The notes under the pieces were generated by a model that saw only the letters and a program-made list of their open reading frames with translations, did no database searches and was not told the origin of the DNA. The position numbers and the translations under genes were made by a program. From the NCBI GenBank assembly GCA_965222995.1, contig OZ244977.1, forward strand, positions 2,480,001-2,544,000: a DNA stretch of 64,000 nucleotides. Direction: 5' to 3'. Origin of the DNA: SB11 sp965222995. Lineage in GTDB: Bacteria; Bacteroidota; Bacteroidia; UBA8524. Below, one piece after another: positions 50,383 to 59,483 of the stretch (positions within the stretch are counted from its first letter, which is position 1; each line of letters begins with the position of its first letter).

Positions 50383-51408
50383 TTATTCGTACCCACCCAA
50401 AAAGCGAGGGTCAATTCTCCATCTTTTAATTGGTGGCGGTATCTCAATATTGAAACAGTATGAAGCAAATATTTCATGTGTTCCACCACCTGCTAAACCG
50501 CGTGTAATGGGCAAATCGTATGAATAGCCCAAGTAAAAATTAGGTTTAACATAATACCCTAACTGTAGTGCAAATGCATCTAAAAATGTGTTACGTCCAC
50601 CATCTCTGTATGATAATCCGGCAACATAAATCTGATTTATTAAAGCTCTACAATTCAAATCTACCTGTGTAGTAGTAAAAATAGTTTTTACCCAAACATT
50701 GGGTTGTAATATAATACCGCCACCTGCAATTGGGTGTGCAGTGCTGGCAACAACATATACATTTCTTACAATATCTACATTTTGTACGGCTCCGTTTATA
50801 GCTTCATAATCTATTGAGCCTCCCATGATATGGGTAGCAGAAACTCCAACCTCAAGATTTTCAATGGCCGGGTTATTATAGTATGCACCAAAACCCAAAT
50901 CAAACATTCTGCCTGATGTTACCCCTGTAGGTATTAAAGGGTCGCCGGGTTGGCGAGGGTTATAAAAACTTCCGTCAAATTCTTTCTGCATCATTCCCAC
51001 ATCAAAACCTACCTGTACTCTACTGGCGTTTTTAAATTCGTGGTGGAATGCATAACTGGCTTTCACATTAATTGTACGCTCATAACCAACTGCATCACTC
51101 ATAATCACCAATCCTGCACCACCATGTAAAAGTTTAACAGGTGCTGTTATTGATGCAAAATAAGTAGTTGGACCTATTGGCTGTCTGCCTACGGTGATGG
51201 GGTTAAATTCAATCTCATCTTCGTTAGATAATCCTGTCCACTGTCTGTGGGCAAGTACGTTAGCACAAATTGCATTTTTAAATCCTGCTGCACCGGGGTT
51301 ATAGGCTACCTTGTTAAGCATAAAATGCGTATAGTAAGGATCTTGTTGGGCCTTAGCAGCATAAAAGATTATAATAAGACTTAGAACAATGGTAAATCTT
51401 CTTATCAT
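50383..51408 (-). CDS. PorP/SprF family T9SS outer-membrane protein (341 aa)
   Basis: An outer-membrane beta-barrel protein of the PorP/SprF family. The signal peptide is MIRRFTIVLSLIIIFYAAKA. The mature start QQDPYYTHFMLNKVAYNPGAAG is characteristic, followed by many amphipathic strands. PorP/SprF proteins partner the T9SS for particular surface adhesins or for the PorKN ring. It lies directly upstream of gldK in the same orientation, as in many Bacteroidota. I chose the ATG at 51408 since the preceding codons are not signal-like. A tail of a few residues after the last barrel strand is present. Confidence 0.92.
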   Translation of the reverse strand: MIRRFTIVLSLIIIFYAAKAQQDPYYTHFMLNKVAYNPGAAGFKNAICANVLAHRQWTGLSNEDEIEFNPITVGRQPIGPTTYFASITAPVKLLHGGAGLVIMSDAVGYERTINVKASYAFHHEFKNASRVQVGFDVGMMQKEFDGSFYNPRQPGDPLIPTGVTSGRMFDLGFGAYYNNPAIENLEVGVSATHIMGGSIDYEAINGAVQNVDIVRNVYVVASTAHPIAGGGIILQPNVWVKTIFTTTQVDLNCRALINQIYVAGLSYRDGGRNTFLDAFALQLGYYVKPNFYLGYSYDLPITRGLAGGGTHEIFASYCFNIEIPPPIKRWRIDPRFLGGYE

Positions 51409-51535
51409 TCGGTAATAGGTTAATGTGTTATGAAGCCTAATATGCAAATATTAGCCATTGCAACTAATAAAACAAGCATTATGCTTAATAAAACGACGAA
51501 CTGGTATAAAATATTTTACTTGAAATTGAAAATTT

Positions 51536-52279
51536 TTACTTGCCTTCCTCAAGTATGTATTTTTCAATCGCCATAACCATTGATGGGGTCTCAGGAGTCG
51601 GAGCCGGAATATTTACCACCAATTCGGCATCGGTGATGGCCTTTTTTGTAGCATTTCCAAAGCCTGCAATACGGGTATTGTTTTGTTTAAAGTTTGGAAA
51701 ATTCTCAAACAGTGAGCGTATGTCTGACGGGCTAAAGAACACAATTACATCGTAATTTACATGTGTCAAATCACTTAAATCACTGGCAACAGTTCTATAT
51801 AGTATAGATTCTCTGAATTTAATTTTGTGTTTCTTCAAAAAATCGGGCACTAACGGGCTGCGTACATCAGAGCAAGGGAATATATAATCTTCCTTCGGGT
51901 GGGCTTTCAATAAATCAAGTAGCTCTTTGGTTGTGCCTTTGCCATAAAATACTTTACGCTTGCGAAGTACTATGTATTTTTGAAGGTAGTATGCCATGCC
52001 CTCGTTTACACAAAAATATTTCATGTCGGCAGGCATTTCCGTTTTCATTTCAGTAGCCACTCTGAAAAAATTGTCTACAGCATTGCGCGAATTGAAAATT
52101 ACTGCGGTAAAGTTAAGTTCATTAATCTTCTCTTTCCGCAATTCCTTAGCAGGTATTGATTCTACTTGAATAAAAGGTCTGAAATCTACCTTTAAATTAT
52201 ACTTATCGGCTAAATCGAAAAACGGTGAACGATTGCCTTCAGGACTTGGCTGTGATACCAGTATACTTTTTACTTTCAA
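51536..52279 (-). CDS. hemD: Uroporphyrinogen-III synthase HemD (247 aa)
   Basis: It converts hydroxymethylbilane to uroporphyrinogen III in tetrapyrrole synthesis. The protein shows the two-domain alpha/beta pattern of the family: KSILVSQPSPEGN at the start, FNSRNAVDNFF (about residue 60), and FFSPSDIRSLFENFPNF followed by IAGFGNATKKA in the second half. Sequence conservation is low in this family, but length and landmarks agree. It is 10 bases downstream of a DUF4271 gene and upstream of porP; this neighbourhood is recurrent beside gldKLMN in Bacteroidota. HemW, another heme-related protein, is divergent nearby. Confidence 0.88.
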   Translation of the reverse strand: MKVKSILVSQPSPEGNRSPFFDLADKYNLKVDFRPFIQVESIPAKELRKEKINELNFTAVIFNSRNAVDNFFRVATEMKTEMPADMKYFCVNEGMAYYLQKYIVLRKRKVFYGKGTTKELLDLLKAHPKEDYIFPCSDVRSPLVPDFLKKHKIKFRESILYRTVASDLSDLTHVNYDVIVFFSPSDIRSLFENFPNFKQNNTRIAGFGNATKKAITDAELVVNIPAPTPETPSMVMAIEKYILEEGK

Positions 52280-52289
52280 AGTCTAAATC

Positions 52290-53279
52290 CTACCCTAATT
52301 TATTTTCCAACAATTTAAAAATAGCCAAATAAGGTGCTATTTCGAGGGCGCAAAGATATAAAATTAAATAAATAATAGAATGAGGAAAACTTGAAGCTAC
52401 CTGTATAAAAACCCTAACCTGCTTAGCCACAAGGTATACCAGCAAAATTATCCAGCCATATAACAGCAGTGATGATGAAAAATCATCAACAAAAACGGCA
52501 TTTAGTAATGCCAGTACCGGAAGTACAACTATTGCCATCCACATATTGCCTGAAACTGTTACTTGCAGCAGTACCCCGTAAGTATATTCAGCATCAAGCA
52601 ATGCAGCAGCTATCATAATGGATAGGTAGCGTATTAAATAAAATATTGCCAGCACAACAAATGTGAGTACAAATACTACATTGGGGTTATCATGTATTTG
52701 TGCTGTTAATTCTGCCTTTGCCAAAAACCAAATAAACAATGCATAAATAACCGCACAAACAACCGTTGCCATTAGGTTATATATGTTTATCGGGGTATCA
52801 TGCTCTTTCAAAGCCTCATCGCAAAACTTAGGATAAAGTACTGATAGAAACATAAGGTTGAATAGCCGCAGATTAACATATTTAAGAAAAATTATCCCTA
52901 CTAATACCAGCAGCACTACCCAGTAAATCCATGCAGGAAAAGGCTTTTTATAAATGTTATTTATGTTTGAGGGAGGCGTTTCACTTAGTGAGGGTGCTCC
53001 TTTTTCTAAACTATCAATGGTGAAACCAAATAACCGTTTTTTTAAAGTTGTAGTATCAAAAACCGAATCAAAAAAGGCTAAGTTTTGCTTCGCTCTGTAT
53101 ATGGAATCTTTTACCCATGCTTTAGGGTAAAGCGTTTGATATTCAAGCATCAAACTATCGTTTAGCTCATCCCAATTAAAATAAGGCTTGTAATCAGCAG
53201 GCAATACTATACTGTCTTGCCCTTTGGCAAAAAGGGGCAAGGTTAGCAAAACCAATAAAAATATTCTGAGTTTGTACAA
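52290..53279 (-). CDS. DUF4271 family membrane protein (329 aa), TTG start proposed
   Basis: A polytopic membrane protein of the DUF4271 family: signal or first helix (MYKLRIFLLVLLTLPLFA), a soluble stretch (SIVLPADYKPYFNWDELND to about residue 110), then about six helices with FDEA-type KFCDEALKEH between. The family is Bacteroidota-specific with unknown function. The reading frame is open further upstream, into the divergent hemW gene, without an ATG in a sensible place, so I propose the TTG at 53279, which gives a good leader; a GTG at 53321 is an alternative. It is next to hemD by 10 bases. Confidence 0.8.
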   Translation of the reverse strand: MYKLRIFLLVLLTLPLFAKGQDSIVLPADYKPYFNWDELNDSLMLEYQTLYPKAWVKDSIYRAKQNLAFFDSVFDTTTLKKRLFGFTIDSLEKGAPSLSETPPSNINNIYKKPFPAWIYWVVLLVLVGIIFLKYVNLRLFNLMFLSVLYPKFCDEALKEHDTPINIYNLMATVVCAVIYALFIWFLAKAELTAQIHDNPNVVFVLTFVVLAIFYLIRYLSIMIAAALLDAEYTYGVLLQVTVSGNMWMAIVVLPVLALLNAVFVDDFSSSLLLYGWIILLVYLVAKQVRVFIQVASSFPHSIIYLILYLCALEIAPYLAIFKLLENKLG

Positions 53280-53323
53280 GTACTGCAACAATACAAAAAT
53301 AGCTAATATGTACCTTCGCACAA

Positions 53324-54454
53324 ATGCAAGGTATTTATTTACATATTCCTTTTTGCAAACAAGCCTGCCACTACTGCGATTTTCATTTCTCCACATCACT
53401 GAAACACAAGACCGCCTTAATTGATGCTTTGCACAAGGAGATTGAATTACGCAAAAACTACCTTGATAATAGCGCTATAAACAGTATTTATTTTGGCGGA
53501 GGAACACCATCGCTATTAAGCATTGCTGAGATTGAGGGCTTGCTTAATACTATTGCCAAGAATTTTTCTTTTGATGGCAGTGCCGAAATTACACTGGAAG
53601 CTAACCCTGATGATATTTCTACCCAAAAGGTTAATGAATTTAAACAAGCCGGAATAAACAGACTGAGTATAGGCATACAAAGTTTTTTTGAGGAAGACCT
53701 TGTATGGATGAATAGGGCACATAGTGCTTCTGAGGCTGAAACTTGTATTGATATTGCTTTGCAAAGTGGTATTGAAAACATGACCGCAGATTTAATTTAT
53801 GGCTACCCTTTGCTTAGTGATGAAAAGTGGGCAAGTAATATTGAGAAAATGCTAAGTAGTGGTGTAAACCACCTATCAGCATATAGCTTAACGGTTGAGC
53901 CCAAAACGGCTTTGGCTCACCAGATAAAAAAAGGAACTTCTCCTGTCCCTCTTGCTGAAAGTGCTGCACACCATTTTGAAATGCTAATGGATGCTATTGC
54001 GCTAAAGGGATGGACACATTACGAAATTTCTAACTATTGCAAAACTGATAATTATGCCTTACACAACACGAATTATTGGAAAAACAAGCCATACTTGGGT
54101 TTAGGACCCTCTGCACATTCGTATAATGGCGTAGCCCGCCAATGGAATATAGCCAACAACGCCCAATACATTAAAAAAATTGAAGAAGGAATACTACCTG
54201 CCGAAACTGAAAAGCTTACTAAAACAGACACTTACAATGAATATGTAATGACTAGGCTAAGGACTAAGTGGGGAATTAGTTTGGAGGATGTTGTGCAAAG
54301 TTGGGGCGATGTTTTTGCGGAACATTTAAAAAATGAAGTGCAACCTTTTATAGCAAATAATAAAGTAAAGTTTGTAAACAATACGTATACCCTTACCCAA
54401 AAAGGTAAACTACTGGCAGATTATATTGCCGGAGAGTTATTTTGGCTTAATTAA
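53324..54454 (+). CDS. hemW: HemW-like radical SAM heme chaperone (376 aa)
   Basis: A radical SAM protein of the HemW group (formerly annotated as oxygen-independent coproporphyrinogen oxidase), which binds heme and delivers it to respiratory enzymes. The [4Fe-4S] motif is FCKQACHYCDFHF with Cys11, Cys15 and Cys18, directly at the N-terminus as in HemW (CxxxCxxC). Further motifs are IYFGGGTPSLLS, EANPDDI, RLSIGIQSF and the C-terminal HemN_C domain with GLGPSAHSY. The extra Cys of true HemN (CxxxCxxCxC) is a Phe/His pair here, supporting HemW. It is divergent from DUF4271. Confidence 0.92.
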   Translation: MQGIYLHIPFCKQACHYCDFHFSTSLKHKTALIDALHKEIELRKNYLDNSAINSIYFGGGTPSLLSIAEIEGLLNTIAKNFSFDGSAEITLEANPDDISTQKVNEFKQAGINRLSIGIQSFFEEDLVWMNRAHSASEAETCIDIALQSGIENMTADLIYGYPLLSDEKWASNIEKMLSSGVNHLSAYSLTVEPKTALAHQIKKGTSPVPLAESAAHHFEMLMDAIALKGWTHYEISNYCKTDNYALHNTNYWKNKPYLGLGPSAHSYNGVARQWNIANNAQYIKKIEEGILPAETEKLTKTDTYNEYVMTRLRTKWGISLEDVVQSWGDVFAEHLKNEVQPFIANNKVKFVNNTYTLTQKGKLLADYIAGELFWLN

Positions 54455-54485
54455 AAAACCGTGCTGACACATACAACACGGTTTT
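54455..54485. terminator. Hairpin terminator between hemW and a convergent T9SS cargo gene
   Basis: The stem aaaaccgtg (54455-54463) pairs with cacggtttt (54477-54485) around a 13-base loop, with A runs on one side and T residues on the other. It lies immediately after the hemW stop and 24 bases before the stop of the minus-strand gene, so it can serve both. Confidence 0.75.
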
Positions 54486-54509
54486 AAGCAATGCAGTTGA
54501 AAGGTCTGC

Positions 54510-56273
54510 CTATTGAACAATCTCTACTCTTTGGGTTTTTATATCACCATTGGTAGTAGTTATATTAATTATATATATACCTGATTTTATGTTGCTTGTA
54601 TTTAAGCTGGTTTGTGTTTGAGCATTAACTTTTTGGGTTATGATTTTGCGACCAAACATATCAGTAAGTGTAACTTCTTTAATATTTTCACCGCTAACAA
54701 ATAAAGTATGTGTAGCAGGGTTTGGATATACTTTGTAAGCATTTATTGCATTTTCTTCTAAAGAGTTTGTGCCTCCGTTTTTAAACTTCGCATCCTCACC
54801 ACACCTATTTGCATAATATGTTACATTAGTTTCATTAAGAAACCCGTCCATGCCTATTTGTGTATTATCAGTTGTTGTTGTTAGCGGGTTATTGGTAGGA
54901 AAATAAGGGGGAATACTATCTCCTATAGGCGGGTCGTAACCACAATCGGGCAAAACATTGCCTGTTAAATCCGTGCCATACCAAAGCCATATCTGGTCAG
55001 GGTCTGATGCATTTGCTGTGAGCATAGCATACCCCTCTCTATTCGGACGATATGTCATCATATCATTAAAATAAAATGAGAATTGCCCTGCTGCACCCAC
55101 TCTTAACCAACTGTTTTCATTCAGAGCCATTTGGTCGTTTATGTAGCCGTCATATTTCCATTGCCAGGCAATAGAACCATCAAACGGATTCACTTCTAAT
55201 AAAAATGGCTGTACTGCATTTGTAGCGTATAATGATTTCCAACCACTAATTACCAAATGCTCATCAGGATTATTAAGCGATTCTTTTAACTCAAACCCGT
55301 AATGGTCAAAATCATTACCATACGTAACATCAGAAAACTGAATTACATTTAACACAGCCCCCGTTGAAGGCTCTAACTCAATTAAATTGAAATAATGAAT
55401 AATAGAACTATTGGCTAACACCCAAAGTTGGTTTCCATTGTAAAAAGCGTCAGCACCTACATCCCAATGAAACCCTAATGCAGTTGAAAAATTGTAACTC
55501 CAATGTACTGTATTTGCTTGAGGCTCTACTAACGCAGCAAACCCACATGACAAAGAGTTTACATCTTTGTTTGAAGTTCCTACAATAAAAAATTCTTCGG
55601 GACTATCGCCTTCGATTATATCCGTTGGGGTATCATAATCTCTTAGTATGGTAGTACTGGTAACAGTCATTGAACTTTGTAAAGTTAAACTGTTATCCAG
55701 CTTAAGAATTACAATATTTTTATCGTCAAGATTTCCAAAACCTGTTGTTTCCATAGCAACAATAGCAAATCCATCATCACTGGTAACTATACCTTTTATT
55801 CCTACTAAATGAGCATAGGTTCCTGATGAAAGCTCCTGACTTGCCAGCACCGCCCCATTATCGTCTATAGTAGCTATCAATAGTGTAGTACTGCCTGTTC
55901 CGTCTATTATACTTCCAACAACTAAGTACTCAACACTACCATTAAAACTATATTTGGTTATATGGTTGAAGCGGTTTTCTAAACTACTGGGGGTTACAGT
56001 ATACTCATTAACCCAATGCAGACCTCCTAGCGGGTCTGTTCTTGTAATTTCTCCCCGAACCGGTACCGAAGAATTGCCGTTACTAAAAACAGTAGTTGAA
56101 ATAATGTAGCCATCATCGTACTGCGGGTTATCTGCTGCAGTAACATTTTCAACAGTTAAATAAGTATGGTCTAAACTTCTACCGTAATAGGTGGCATATT
56201 GTGCTTGTAGAAAAACGGGTAAAAGAAGAACTACTGCACTAAGCAGCAGCATTTTAGAATTGATAGTTTTCAT
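54510..56273 (-). CDS. Secreted protein with T9SS type A sorting domain (587 aa), function unknown
   Basis: A signal peptide (MKTINSKMLLLSAVVLLLP) is followed by about 480 residues of repeating beta-rich structure in which phrases like DDGYIISTTVF, DDGFAIVAMETTG and FYNGNQLWVLAN recur, suggesting a beta-propeller. The C-terminal ~75 residues are a type A T9SS sorting domain (KVYPNPATHTLFVSG, VTLTDMFGRKIITQKV, GIYIINITTTNGD). Secretion through the T9SS is therefore likely. No enzymatic signature is seen. A promoter with both -33 and -7 elements lies upstream. Confidence 0.82.
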   Translation of the reverse strand: MKTINSKMLLLSAVVLLLPVFLQAQYATYYGRSLDHTYLTVENVTAADNPQYDDGYIISTTVFSNGNSSVPVRGEITRTDPLGGLHWVNEYTVTPSSLENRFNHITKYSFNGSVEYLVVGSIIDGTGSTTLLIATIDDNGAVLASQELSSGTYAHLVGIKGIVTSDDGFAIVAMETTGFGNLDDKNIVILKLDNSLTLQSSMTVTSTTILRDYDTPTDIIEGDSPEEFFIVGTSNKDVNSLSCGFAALVEPQANTVHWSYNFSTALGFHWDVGADAFYNGNQLWVLANSSIIHYFNLIELEPSTGAVLNVIQFSDVTYGNDFDHYGFELKESLNNPDEHLVISGWKSLYATNAVQPFLLEVNPFDGSIAWQWKYDGYINDQMALNENSWLRVGAAGQFSFYFNDMMTYRPNREGYAMLTANASDPDQIWLWYGTDLTGNVLPDCGYDPPIGDSIPPYFPTNNPLTTTTDNTQIGMDGFLNETNVTYYANRCGEDAKFKNGGTNSLEENAINAYKVYPNPATHTLFVSGENIKEVTLTDMFGRKIITQKVNAQTQTSLNTSNIKSGIYIINITTTNGDIKTQRVEIVQ

Positions 56274-56305
56274 AACGTAGATAGTTTTTTGAATTTTTAA
56301 TACTC

Positions 56306-56337
56306 CAAATGTAGAAGTAGTAAAATCAAAAAACAAA
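56306..56337 (-). promoter_or_regulatory. Bacteroidota promoter (-33 and -7) for the 587-aa T9SS cargo gene
   Basis: On the minus strand TTTG (56334-56337) is followed after 20 bases by TACATTTG (56306-56313), matching the TTG/TAnnTTTG pair with standard spacing. The start codon is 32 bases further. This is the best complete promoter match I found in the window. Confidence 0.65.
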
Positions 56338-56393
56338 TGTAAAAAGTAAAAACTTTTTACTTTTTATTGCAAATAATTGATTTTGAGAGGGAA

Positions 56394-57617
56394 TCAGAAT
56401 ACGGGCATCCACTTATATCGGAACACCCCATTATTGGTTTTGAGCTGTAAAATTACTACTTGTTTAGTATCAGCCCGCTTAATATTCCATGTGTCAGGTG
56501 CTGTTTGCTCAAGTTTTGTTTTAAGTTTTTGCCCCAAGATGGTATATCCTTCAACAGCTTGTATTTCTTGTGTACCAACAGCCTTTAACTCTAAGCCGTT
56601 TGGCGTTTGCGCTATGCTAAAGTATTTAGATATTTCGGGAACACCAACATAAAATGGGTCTGCCTCAACCCTTAAAACAGATTTTCCGTTCAGGAAAAAC
56701 TCAACATTATCATTCCAAAAAAGGTTAGTTGCCAATGTATCTTGGTTCACCACATCCCAAAAATAAAAGTACCAATAATCTCTGTCGGCTTTATAGGTAA
56801 ATGTTTTTTGATTTTGTTGCAGTTGCCATTTAGCTTCTATAATGTCATCCTTTCTCACTCCCTTTGCTAAAAACCATACGGTTCTGTATTTATTATTAAA
56901 GTTGGTTTGAAAAAAATCAGGATATGTTTCAGGTGCAGCAATAGAATCAGGCTCTCGAATCGTATCTAAAAAAGGAATAAAGTTTTCTTGAAATGCACCG
57001 TAATTAATAATCTCGAAAGTAGTATCATAAGCAGGCGGATTAAGCCACAAAGTGGTATTAGGGGTAAACTGGCAAGGGGCATCCCAAGGGTCTAAAACTA
57101 TTGTGTCGTTATATACTTCAAAATGGAGGTGCGGGTCTTCTGAGTTGCCAGAGCTTCCTACTTGTGCCAAAACCTGCCCTTGTGTTACCATATCGCCACT
57201 ATCTACCTTAAGCGACCCTTTTTTAAGGTGGGCATAATAGGTATAGTAGTTTTGCCCGTTTATAGTATGCTTAATACCTATATAGTTACCAAAACCATTG
57301 GCTATTACAGATTTTTTATTCCTATCAAACAAGCCGTCTTTGGTAACAAATACTTGTCCGTCGGCGGGAGCTAATACATTTACGCCTATATCCATGTGGT
57401 TGAAGTTACGGATTACAAAATCCGTCCCATAGTGTCCGTTATAGCTTTTGGTTCCGCAAAATGCATCAATAAACCCGTTAGTGGTGTCTTCATCCACATG
57501 GTTTACTATAAACCAGTCTTTATTATATTTGCCCTCAATAGGTAAGGTAAAAACAGATTGTGCACTTGCTTGCACATAAAAAAGAAATGATAGTACTATC
57601 AGGATATTTTTGTTCAT
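56394..57617 (-). CDS. Exported M23 family metallopeptidase (407 aa)
   Basis: A signal peptide (MNKNILIVLSFLFYVQASA) is followed by a peptidase M23 (lysostaphin-type) domain at about residues 30-185. Its zinc-binding motifs are GHYGTD (HxxxD type) and HLHFEVYND; YAHLKKGSLKVDSGDMVTQG and GSSGNS are also typical. These enzymes cut peptidoglycan cross-links. The remaining ~220 residues contain a beta-rich region and a C-terminal segment (EGYTILGQKLKTKLE ... FRYKWMPVF) that resembles a degenerate type A T9SS domain without its YPNP start. It is the last gene of the sigma factor operon. Confidence 0.87.
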   Translation of the reverse strand: MNKNILIVLSFLFYVQASAQSVFTLPIEGKYNKDWFIVNHVDEDTTNGFIDAFCGTKSYNGHYGTDFVIRNFNHMDIGVNVLAPADGQVFVTKDGLFDRNKKSVIANGFGNYIGIKHTINGQNYYTYYAHLKKGSLKVDSGDMVTQGQVLAQVGSSGNSEDPHLHFEVYNDTIVLDPWDAPCQFTPNTTLWLNPPAYDTTFEIINYGAFQENFIPFLDTIREPDSIAAPETYPDFFQTNFNNKYRTVWFLAKGVRKDDIIEAKWQLQQNQKTFTYKADRDYWYFYFWDVVNQDTLATNLFWNDNVEFFLNGKSVLRVEADPFYVGVPEISKYFSIAQTPNGLELKAVGTQEIQAVEGYTILGQKLKTKLEQTAPDTWNIKRADTKQVVILQLKTNNGVFRYKWMPVF

Positions 57618-57649
57618 AAGCATACCCCCGAAGATACAAAAATCTACAG

Positions 57650-58252
57650 CTATTTGGCAGCTAAATAAGCTATGCGGGTCTTCCCGTTACGTATCTCTAT
57701 TGTATCCTGACTGAATGATGAATATAGCAAGGCATCAAAACTCATAGTGGCTATTATAAATTCCCGGTTTTCATATATGGTATCTTTAACTGCATCAATG
57801 GTAAAATTAAAATTGTTTTGGTCTATTAATGCCGATTCGTAGGTAAATGCGTTTTGCCTGTAGGTAATAAACACCTCGTTCTCTTTTATATCATTAGGTT
57901 TTGTGAAGTTCTTATTCCCTACTACCAGTGTTTTTTCTAAATCTCTTTGTCTGTTAACGTCAACGGTTGTACTTTGGTTAATCATAAAAAATGAAACCCC
58001 GTCGTCAACACTGTTTGACGATGCAAAATGGCTACCCCACACCGGCAAAGGGGGTGTGCCTACTGTTGCCCATGTGTGCCCTTGGAAATAGCCGTTTTTT
58101 CCTGCTTCAAACACAACGGTTTCACCATCAACCTCTCCACTAAAATATATAGCTGCCCCGATACCTCTTTGTGAAGGGTCTAAAAAATCATCTTTCTTAC
58201 AAGCTTGCAGTACTACTGTTAGTATTAATAAGCATGTTATTATTCTTTTCAT
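57650..58252 (-). CDS. Hypothetical lipoprotein with probable surface-export signal (200 aa)
   Basis: A lipoprotein (MKRIITCLLILTVVLQAC) whose lipidated Cys is followed by KKDD. Lys and acidic residues right after the Cys resemble the surface-export signal described for some Bacteroidota lipoproteins, so it may face outside. The mature protein is beta-rich (AAIYFSGEVDGETVVFEAGKNGY). I do not recognise the family. It is one base from the stop of the upstream regulator gene and 32 bases ahead of the M23 peptidase, hence part of one operon with the ECF sigma factor. Confidence 0.65.
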   Translation of the reverse strand: MKRIITCLLILTVVLQACKKDDFLDPSQRGIGAAIYFSGEVDGETVVFEAGKNGYFQGHTWATVGTPPLPVWGSHFASSNSVDDGVSFFMINQSTTVDVNRQRDLEKTLVVGNKNFTKPNDIKENEVFITYRQNAFTYESALIDQNNFNFTIDAVKDTIYENREFIIATMSFDALLYSSFSQDTIEIRNGKTRIAYLAAK

Positions 58253-58253
58253 C

Positions 58254-59471
58254 TTACAAATTTTTTAATCTCCAATTAATGCCAATACCTAAATAACTCA
58301 ACCTTAAATTATTGCCGGTAGTAAAAAGTGATTTTCTACCAAAAGGGAGCATAGAGTGTGAAAACTGCAGCTCAAGCCTTAGGTTTTCGTTCAGGTTTGC
58401 AGCCGCACCAAAAATCAGCTGCGGTACAACCTCATTTACCCCTTTATCAAACCCATCAAGGTCTTTTTGTTCAGTAACACGTTCTTCGCTAAACCTCACT
58501 TCGGTTGTCCGTAGGTTTGCTTTTGAATTTAATAACACCATAGTCTCAACTCCTCCAAAAAAGTGAAATTTCTTATACGCGTAATCAAACTTAATACTGC
58601 CTGAAAGATAGTCTAAGCTAACAATTTCAAGTTGTTGGGTTGTGGTTGTTTTTGTTACAAAAAAGTGTTCTCTGAATGATGCGCGTTGCAAACCCGGATT
58701 ATTTATTTGCATATAGCTAATCCCAACTCTTGCCTCCCAGTTTTGATTAATCTTTCTGGTAGCACCCAAACCGATGCTCATACCTTGGTTAACCTTGCTA
58801 AATGTATGTGTATGTGCCAACCCCGCTATTGATACAAAAAAAACAGGTTCTTTTTTTGTCTTTTGTTCTTCGCTACTATTATCCTTTTTGCCTGTAGTAT
58901 CCTTTTTTTCCTCAAGTGCAGTCAGTGGTTTTTCTCCGCTTATTTCAACAGTTGCCAGCTCTATGTTTGTTGGTTCTTGGTCATTAGTAGTCTCGTTAGT
59001 ATTTTCTTCCTGTTGTGCTTCTTGTACCTCTTCAATTTTTACATCCTTTACTATTGGCTCAGTTTCCTTTTCTTCTTTTTTAATAAATGGTGAACTATTT
59101 TGTATTGTAGTTTTTATAGTGTTGTTATTATTTTTTTGTTTATCAATACTGTTTACTGTTTCGGTAGCTTTTGAAGTTGATGATTTTGAGGGTTCTTCTA
59201 TTGCCAATTCTTTTTCTTTTTTTGAATTAGTAGTATTACGGTACGTTGTTTTTGTTTCTACCTTATCTTCATTTAAAAAATACATAGTTCCCCAGCCAAG
59301 CAACAAAAGTGATGCTGCCATGGCTGTTGAACTACTTATCCAAAAAAGAATTCCCCTCTTTTTTCGTTTCTTGGGAAGTTGTTTTTCTAAATCGTCCCAA
59401 AAATGTTTTGGCGGAGTTTCTTTCTCGTCGCCGTAATGTTTTTCAAAATCAAAATCTTTATTCTCTTCCAT
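58254..59471 (-). CDS. Probable anti-sigma/regulator fused to an outer-membrane barrel-like domain (405 aa)
   Basis: Three parts are seen. Residues 1-40 are charged and cytoplasmic (KHYGDEKETPPKHFWDDLEK). One membrane helix follows at about residues 42-66. Then comes a ~135-residue low-complexity linker of Glu, Lys, Thr, Asn and Gln, and a C-terminal ~190-residue part made of amphipathic strands (FVSIAGLAHTHTFSKVNQGM, SIGLGATRKINQNWEARVGI, LRLSYLGIGINWRL) that looks like an 8-stranded outer-membrane barrel. Position 12 bases after an ECF sigma factor gene suggests the N-terminus binds that sigma factor. No known anti-sigma motif (for example zinc-binding HxxxCxxC) is seen, so the role is inferred from context and topology. 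Confidence 0.6.
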   Translation of the reverse strand: MEENKDFDFEKHYGDEKETPPKHFWDDLEKQLPKKRKKRGILFWISSSTAMAASLLLLGWGTMYFLNEDKVETKTTYRNTTNSKKEKELAIEEPSKSSTSKATETVNSIDKQKNNNNTIKTTIQNSSPFIKKEEKETEPIVKDVKIEEVQEAQQEENTNETTNDQEPTNIELATVEISGEKPLTALEEKKDTTGKKDNSSEEQKTKKEPVFFVSIAGLAHTHTFSKVNQGMSIGLGATRKINQNWEARVGISYMQINNPGLQRASFREHFFVTKTTTTQQLEIVSLDYLSGSIKFDYAYKKFHFFGGVETMVLLNSKANLRTTEVRFSEERVTEQKDLDGFDKGVNEVVPQLIFGAAANLNENLRLELQFSHSMLPFGRKSLFTTGNNLRLSYLGIGINWRLKNL

Positions 59472-59483
59472 AACTACTTCATA

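Noticed and set aside
53324..54454. Annotation as oxygen-independent coproporphyrinogen III oxidase HemN
   Set aside because: The cluster motif is CxxxCxxC without the following xC, and the protein starts directly at the motif, as in HemW.
58774..59436. A 220-residue open frame on the plus strand rich in Ser, Phe and Val
   Set aside because: It is the antisense of the low-complexity Glu/Lys/Thr linker of the barrel-fused regulator; it has no domain and no start context.
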